A DNA stretch of 21,003 nucleotides from Bacteroidales bacterium UBA6366 (GTDB lineage: Bacteria > Bacteroidota > Bacteroidia > Bacteroidales > UBA932): contig DJRG01000091.1 of the NCBI GenBank assembly GCA_002438845.1, positions 30,581-51,583 of the forward strand, in the 5' to 3' direction. Positions 17,399 through 21,003 of this stretch are shown here, piece after piece (position 1 is the stretch's first letter; each line of letters opens with the position of its first letter). A program made the translations under genes and the position numbers. Below the pieces are notes generated by a model. It was not told where the DNA came from, ran no database searches, and saw nothing but the letters and a program-made list of their open reading frames with translations.

Positions 17399-17491
17399 GT
17401 CCACGGCAATATTGTTTATATTCTTGGCATTCAATAAATTACGCAATAGTCTTGTCCACAGTCACATCGCTGACAGTTGACATATTCGCTG

Positions 17492-17499
17492 TAACTTTG
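17492..17499 (+). promoter_or_regulatory. Probable -7 promoter element of the small membrane protein gene
   Basis: TAACTTTG matches TAnnTTTG and lies 25 bp before the ATG at 17525, in the 198-bp gap after glyA (17327-17524). The gap also holds the glyA terminator and the sequence ACAGTTGAC (17473-17481), which recurs upstream of the kinase gene. Confidence 0.5.
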
Positions 17500-17524
17500 C
17501 AGTAGAAAATTATACGGATAAGAG

Positions 17525-17980
17525 ATGAAAACTAAAATTGTACGTGGCATCCAGTTGTTCTGGGCGTATTTCATCGCCATTGGTGCTGTGGTCGGGTTCG
17601 GAATGATGGTTTACGATCCAAGCGGAGTGACTTTTCAGATGGACCCGCTGCTGCCACAGCTAAGGGAAGCGTTTCCTTTCCTGTCATTCATGTTCGGGAA
17701 TTTCATCTGCTCGGCATTCGCGCTGATGGCCGTGAACGGAATCCCAAACATGATCTCAATCTACCTTATTCACAAGCACAATGAATATGACGCCTTGAGC
17801 AGCCTGGTCTGTGGCGGCATACTCGCGGTGTGGATTCTTGCCGAGTTCTACATCTGGGGCTTCAGCGGACTTTCCGTGGCCTATGGCATCTTCGCCGCCT
17901 GCCAGATCACCAACTCAGCAATATTCATGAAATTGAAAAGTTCCCACAAGCCTACTCCACGTAGAGAAGCAGGCCTTTGA
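17525..17980 (+). CDS. Small integral membrane protein of unknown function
   Basis: I do not recognise a named family with certainty. The 151-residue protein has four hydrophobic segments: about 8-29, 50-70, 92-112 and 115-134. A soluble-facing stretch rich in Pro and Asp (YDPSGVTFQMDPLLPQLREA, 30-49) lies between the first two, and a basic tail (KLKSSHKPTPRREAGL) suggests a cytoplasmic C-terminus. The ATG follows a good -7 element, and codon use matches the surrounding genes, so I judge it real. The final 29 bp overlap the 3' end of the convergent rRNA methyltransferase gene, with no terminator between them. Confidence 0.82.
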   Translation: MKTKIVRGIQLFWAYFIAIGAVVGFGMMVYDPSGVTFQMDPLLPQLREAFPFLSFMFGNFICSAFALMAVNGIPNMISIYLIHKHNEYDALSSLVCGGILAVWILAEFYIWGFSGLSVAYGIFAACQITNSAIFMKLKSSHKPTPRREAGL

Positions 17981-19217
17981 GATACTCGCCTTCCGGGTGG
18001 TAGATGTTGACGGCATGATCTGCCGGCTGATTCAGGCGGTCAAGGATTCTCACGCTGCGTCCAGTCTGTGCGGCAGCTGAGAACACCGCCAAGGCAAAAG
18101 CCTCTTTATCGACAACTTGAGAACAACTAAATGTAAAGATTAATCCCCCCGGAGCAACTTTAGAGATTGCGGCGGCATTCAACCTTTGATAGGCCCTGAG
18201 CGCATTGTTCAAGGCTCCTCTGTGCTTGGCAAAAGCCGGTGGGTCAACAATCATCAGATCGTACTTGTCCTCCGGGACATTGCGCAGAAACTCGATGGCA
18301 TCAGCGCAGTAGCCAGTGTGCCGGAAAGCCTCAAAACCGTTCAACGAAATATTCCTTTCCACCATGTCAACAGCCTTGCGGGAACTGTCGACAGAATCAA
18401 CGTGCACGGCACCGGCGCCAAGAGCATAGACGGAGAATCCTCCAGTGTAGCAGAACAAATTCAAGACATTGCGGCCTTTGGAATATTTCCCCACAAGAGC
18501 ACGGTTTTCCCTTTGGTCCAAAAAGAAGCCAGTCTTCTGGCCTTCTGTCCAGTTCACAAAAAACTTGTGGCCGTTCTCCAAGACAACCTGCTCATCATCG
18601 GAGAAGTTTTCCGAACGGTAGAGGTAGCCGTCAACCAAATCAAGGCCTGCCTTGAAAGGTGCGGTTCCGGAGCTCTTGTCATAAATGGCTTTAAGAGATG
18701 GGCCGAAGACTGATTTCAATGCTTCACAGATTGCTCCCTTAGCTCGGAACATGCCGACGGAATGGGCCTGCATGACGCAGACACCGTCATAGTAATCTAT
18801 TATGAGGCCAGGGAGGCCATCTCCTTCTCCGTGAACTAGACGGTAGCAGTTGGTGGGAGCCGGCCCTTCGACATGCTCAGGGACCGATGCTTCGACAAGC
18901 TCAGGGGACGGAGATGACGGTTCAGGGACCGTAGCGGCCAGTCCTGCCGCCACTCGTACCTTGAGGGCTCGGGCGATCATATTCCTCCAAAAGTCGGGCG
19001 AAAGGACGTCCTCGCCGGCAAAACTAAGAACACGTACGGCAATCGAGCCTACCTGATAATGCCCATAAGCCAGAAAATCGCCGTTCTGGGAGAACACGCC
19101 GACGATGTCTCCCTCAGTCGGCTCACCTACTATCTGAGCAATAGCTCCGGAAAAAACCCAAGGATGGAATCTCAAAAGAGAGTCCTCCCTACCTTTCTTT
19201 AATATTATCTTTGTCAT
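17952..19217 (-). CDS. rlmI: RlmI-like 23S rRNA (cytosine-C5) methyltransferase with an in-frame repeat insertion
   Basis: This 421-residue enzyme should methylate a cytosine at C5 in 23S rRNA using S-adenosylmethionine. An N-terminal PUA-type RNA-binding region (1-80; LKKGREDSLLRFHPWVFSGA) leads to the catalytic part: YRLVHGEGDGLPGLIIDYY, KTGFFLDQRENR, SAM-binding LNLFCYTGGFSVYALGAGA, MIVDPPAFAKHR and FTFSCSQ with the likely catalytic Cys. Usual family length is about 390-395. The excess lies near residues 94-121, where Pro-rich PELVEA and PEHVEG are encoded by a short DNA repeat (see the repeat entry). The reading frame is kept and the core motifs are intact, so function may survive. The start overlaps the exonuclease stop by 29 bp; the 3' end overlaps the convergent membrane protein gene by 29 bp. 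Confidence 0.94.
   Translation of the reverse strand: MTKIILKKGREDSLLRFHPWVFSGAIAQIVGEPTEGDIVGVFSQNGDFLAYGHYQVGSIAVRVLSFAGEDVLSPDFWRNMIARALKVRVAAGLAATVPEPSSPSPELVEASVPEHVEGPAPTNCYRLVHGEGDGLPGLIIDYYDGVCVMQAHSVGMFRAKGAICEALKSVFGPSLKAIYDKSSGTAPFKAGLDLVDGYLYRSENFSDDEQVVLENGHKFFVNWTEGQKTGFFLDQRENRALVGKYSKGRNVLNLFCYTGGFSVYALGAGAVHVDSVDSSRKAVDMVERNISLNGFEAFRHTGYCADAIEFLRNVPEDKYDLMIVDPPAFAKHRGALNNALRAYQRLNAAAISKVAPGGLIFTFSCSQVVDKEAFALAVFSAAAQTGRSVRILDRLNQPADHAVNIYHPEGEYLKGLLLYVE
18866..18931 (-). repeat. Tandem short repeat of the CCCTGAGCTTGTCGAAG type inside rlmI
   Basis: Two near-identical units lie head to tail: CTTCGACATGCTCAGGGACC from 18866 and CTTCGACAAGCTCAGGGGAC from 18890, with a degenerate third (GGTTCAGGGACCG, 18919-18931). 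The units repeat every 24 bp. Read on the gene strand they give PEHVEG and PELVEA. Closely similar short repeats are scattered in many bacterial genomes and produce PELVEG-like peptides when they land in genes; that resemblance is from memory. They lie exactly in the extra segment of the methyltransferase. Confidence 0.8.
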
Positions 19218-19857
19218 TCTCTATATGTTTTGGAGGATTAGGAAGCATCTGCTCCGGAGTCAAAGGATTCTTTTCCGACGCCATCAGCTTGAAATACATC
19301 TCACGGCAGATCCAAGCGTCTGTCGCGGCATAGGCCTGCTGAGAATCCGAAAGAACATCCGCCTCCCAGTTGGAAAGCTGCTGGGTCTTGGAGATCCTCA
19401 CTCCCAGGATTATCGCAGCCATTTTCTTGACACTCTTATCCTTGATGCCATATTCCCAGACCATCTTCTGGAGATCGACGAAGGCTTTCGGTTCGAAGTC
19501 ATGATGCTTCTTAAGGCCGCGTACATCGTCAGTGACAGCGGCACCGACCTTGATAATCTCCTTGCTCGCCAGAATCTTGCGCAATGACTTAGGGATGCCC
19601 CCCATCAACTTGACCCTGAACAGGAACGCCTTCTCCTTACCTGAAAGCTGCAACAGCGAAACACCGTAATGAGGCTGATCCGCCGAGAAGCAAGGACGTG
19701 ATTCCGTGTCAAAACCAATCACCTTCTGCCGCCTAAGATAACTGATAGCCTTGAGAAACTCAAAGCCCTGGTTGTCAACAACCTTAATTTTACCTGGGAA
19801 GCTCGAAGGCTCCAACCTCTCTATTTCTTCTGGACTAATACTGATTTTGTACGACAT
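19189..19857 (-). CDS. DEDDy-type 3'-5' exonuclease (RNase D-like domain)
   Basis: This 222-residue protein carries a stand-alone 3'-5' exonuclease domain of the DnaQ/RNase D fold that should remove 3' nucleotides from RNA or DNA using two metal ions. Motif I is IGFDTES (D50, E52), motif II is in VGAAVTDDVRGLK (D110/D111), and motif III is YAATD (Y176, D180), the DEDDy arrangement. It has no HRDC domain, so it is not a full RNase D. I start at the ATG at 19857 (MSYKISISPEEIERL); a longer frame to 19956 would add 33 residues that overlap the upstream lipoprotein gene and look unlike protein of this family. It overlaps the upstream gene by 23 bp and the downstream rRNA methyltransferase by 29 bp, which suggests coupled translation and possibly a shared role in RNA maturation. 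Confidence 0.93.
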   Translation of the reverse strand: MSYKISISPEEIERLEPSSFPGKIKVVDNQGFEFLKAISYLRRQKVIGFDTESRPCFSADQPHYGVSLLQLSGKEKAFLFRVKLMGGIPKSLRKILASKEIIKVGAAVTDDVRGLKKHHDFEPKAFVDLQKMVWEYGIKDKSVKKMAAIILGVRISKTQQLSNWEADVLSDSQQAYAATDAWICREMYFKLMASEKNPLTPEQMLPNPPKHIENDKDNIKER

Positions 19858-20611
19858 AGGAATAATAAGTGTTTGGAGCCAGAACCCCGACAGTGTCAGG
19901 GAATGAGGCTGGAACAAGACTGTCAACGAACGGGACAACGGACTCCCTTGAGTCAATGGAATCCCTGATTGTCATGAACAGACTTGCGGAAGGATAGGAA
20001 ATGTTGTGAGTGAACATATTCATTTTCCTCATTGTCAAGAAGCAGACATCAGACAATGAAACTGTAGTGTCTGACGAATATATCACCGGAACATTACATC
20101 CGACTCTTTCAAAAAGATCACGGACATCGCTGCCGCCATATTCAGAAAGAACAGGATTACAAATCAAAAGGATCTTGCAACGTGGACGGATTCGGAGAGA
20201 AGCAAGCGAGTTTCGAATAGTCAACTCACGTAAAGCGACCTGTCCATCTTTCGTGGCAGCAAGAGACTGATAGGCGGTGTCCACAAAGTTAAGCACAGAA
20301 ACGATGGTCTCACCGGAAAAATCCGGCAATCCGTCACTTGATCTTTTTGCATCGATATTGTCGAACTCATCGCATAGCAACATCCACTCACTAAGACGCA
20401 GACATCCGGCCGGATCGCCGACAAGGACAATCGCCCCGGAGGATTTACCATTGATTTCGGACAATGCTCTTAATTCCGAAAGGGAATCAACCAGAAGAGA
20501 ATTGACGTAGGCAAGGGTACGGTCCGCACTGTCAACACGTCTTGAGCAACAAATGGCCACCAAGACGGATGAAACAAGAAGTATTGTCTTTAATATCTTT
20601 TTCACTTTCAC
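19835..20611 (-). CDS. Unknown lipoprotein leading an RNA-processing operon
   Basis: I do not recognise a family. The 258 residues begin with a basic and hydrophobic signal ending VAICCS, so Cys21 or Cys22 is probably lipidated. The rest is soluble with alternating strands and helices (SSGAIVLVGDPAGCLRLSEW, then CKILLICNPVLSEYGGSDVR, then VPVIYSSDT), which suggests an alpha/beta fold. The start must be GTG: the codon at 20611 is GTG with an in-frame TAG immediately before it, and another GTG lies two codons later; no ATG is near. A TACCTTTG -7 element lies about 60 bp upstream. It overlaps the exonuclease gene by 23 bp. It is probably a real gene because the signal peptide, promoter and operon position agree. 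Confidence 0.8.
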   Translation of the reverse strand: MKVKKILKTILLVSSVLVAICCSRRVDSADRTLAYVNSLLVDSLSELRALSEINGKSSGAIVLVGDPAGCLRLSEWMLLCDEFDNIDAKRSSDGLPDFSGETIVSVLNFVDTAYQSLAATKDGQVALRELTIRNSLASLRIRPRCKILLICNPVLSEYGGSDVRDLFERVGCNVPVIYSSDTTVSLSDVCFLTMRKMNMFTHNISYPSASLFMTIRDSIDSRESVVPFVDSLVPASFPDTVGVLAPNTYYSYVVQNQY

Positions 20612-20672
20612 CTAAAATAGCCGGATCACAAGCAGTCCGACACACTCAAATCAAATTGCAAAATTCAAAATG

Positions 20673-20680
20673 CAAAGGTA
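20673..20680 (-). promoter_or_regulatory. Probable -7 promoter element of the lipoprotein-exonuclease-rlmI operon
   Basis: The minus strand reads TACCTTTG, a full match to TAnnTTTG, about 60 bp before the GTG start. The gap 20612-20741 is otherwise AT-rich with no further gene. A -33 box is not obvious. Confidence 0.5.
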
Positions 20681-20741
20681 AAAAATTCTTCAGTATCTAT
20701 GAAGACCGCTGTGCATAAAACTGTTGTAATTGAGTGATAAA

Positions 20742-20781
20742 ACAAAAAAGGAGTCCGGACGTCGAATGACATCCGGACTCC
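20742..20781 (-). terminator. Rho-independent terminator of the rRNA operon
   Basis: A 10-bp stem GGAGTCCGGA/TCCGGACTCC (20750-20759 with 20772-20781) extends, after one mismatch, by 3 bp to a GAAT tetraloop. On the transcribed strand it is followed by TTTTTTGTTTT. It lies directly after the 5S rRNA and is one of the clearest terminators in the window. Confidence 0.95.
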
Positions 20782-20788
20782 CCGAAGA

Positions 20789-20902
20789 ACGGCGGCGACC
20801 TACTCTCCCAACTGGTGTGTCAGTACCATCGGCGCGCGCGGGCTTAACTGCTCTGTTCGGAATGGGAAGAGGTGGGACCCCGCGGCTAAAGCCACCGCAG
20901 TA
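20789..20902 (-). rRNA. rrf: 5S ribosomal RNA
   Basis: On the minus strand the conserved core reads CCCATTCCGAACAGAGCAGT followed by TAAGCCC, then CGATGGTACTG and GGGAGAGTAGGTCGCCGCC, a Bacteroides-like 5S. The 5' GCGGTGGC and 3' GCCGCCGT ends pair to form helix I. Length is about 112-114 nt; the ends are good to a few bases. It lies about 45 bp after the 23S end. Confidence 0.95.
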
Positions 20903-20947
20903 TTTTACTTGAGAGATCACAGCAAGACTCAACACCTCTCGCTCACA

Positions 20948-21003
20948 CGAAAGATTTCGGGCTATTAGTACGGGTCGGCTGAAGGCCTCGCAGCCCTTGC
21001 ACC
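20948..21003 (-). rRNA. rrl: 23S ribosomal RNA, 3' end only
   Basis: The minus strand carries CCCGTACTAATAGCCCGAAA, the conserved sequence close to the 3' end of bacterial 23S rRNA. The gene runs off the right edge of the window. The exact 3' end is approximate, a little beyond the CGAAAGATTTCG palindrome (20948-20959). The spacer to 5S (20903-20947) contains no tRNA. Confidence 0.9.

Noticed and set aside
17397..17460. DnaA-box-like TTGTCCACG (17397) and TTGTCCACA (17452) in an AT-rich gap
   Set aside because: Only two imperfect boxes, one overlapping the terminator tail, with no dnaA, dnaN or clustered boxes nearby; not enough for a replication origin.
1..21003. CRISPR array, tRNA genes, insertion sequences or prophage genes
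   Set aside because: No spaced identical repeats, no tRNA cloverleaf, no transposase or integrase frame was found on either strand.

Overview
The window reads as a chromosomal segment of a Bacteroidota bacterium, most likely order Bacteroidales from a gut or rumen type habitat. The reasons are a complete SusC/SusD-type starch utilisation locus, lipoproteins with Bacteroidota-style signal peptides, promoter -7 elements of the TAnnTTTG type, no clear Shine-Dalgarno sequences, and a Bacteroides-like 5S rRNA. GC content is about 50%. I cannot name the genus from the sequence.

Layout. (1) 62-13008, minus strand: a six-gene maltodextrin/starch operon transcribed right to left. The order is an MFS sugar transporter, SusC, SusD, a long SusE/SusF-like starch-binding lipoprotein, a SusG-like surface amylase, and a 1018-residue lipoprotein fusing two GH13 enzymes (an alpha-amylase domain followed by a nearly full-length SusA-like neopullulanase). 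Gaps are 6-84 bp; the largest, upstream of the amylase genes, carries a 13-bp perfect hairpin. (2) 13213-15353, plus strand, divergent from the operon: a LytS-type sensor kinase and a LytTR response regulator overlapping by 4 bp, the only transcription-regulator candidates next to the locus. (3) 15276-15896, minus: a SpoU/TrmH-family RNA methyltransferase whose 3' end overlaps the regulator by 78 bp. (4) 15998-17326, plus: glyA, with its own promoter-like element and a Rho-independent terminator. (5) 17525-17980, plus: a small four-helix membrane protein of unknown role. (6) 17952-20611, minus: three overlapping genes (unknown lipoprotein, DEDDy 3'-5' exonuclease, RlmI-like 23S rRNA methyltransferase). 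(7) 20742-21003, minus: the end of an rRNA operon (3' end of 23S, 5S, strong terminator).

How the genes work together. By analogy with the B. thetaiotaomicron Sus system, surface lipoproteins capture starch, the SusG-like amylase cuts it, SusCD imports oligosaccharides, and further GH13 activities shorten them. The MFS protein would then carry maltose or short maltodextrins into the cytoplasm. No SusR-type regulator and no GH97 (SusB) gene is present in the window.

The points most worth a second look are the GH13-GH13 fusion, the apparent four-module SusE/F protein, the two-component pair replacing SusR as the adjacent regulator, a short palindromic-type repeat inserted in frame in the rRNA methyltransferase gene, and a strong excess of the motif ATATTC/GAATAT (especially ATATTCAT) across most of the window but not in the susC region.
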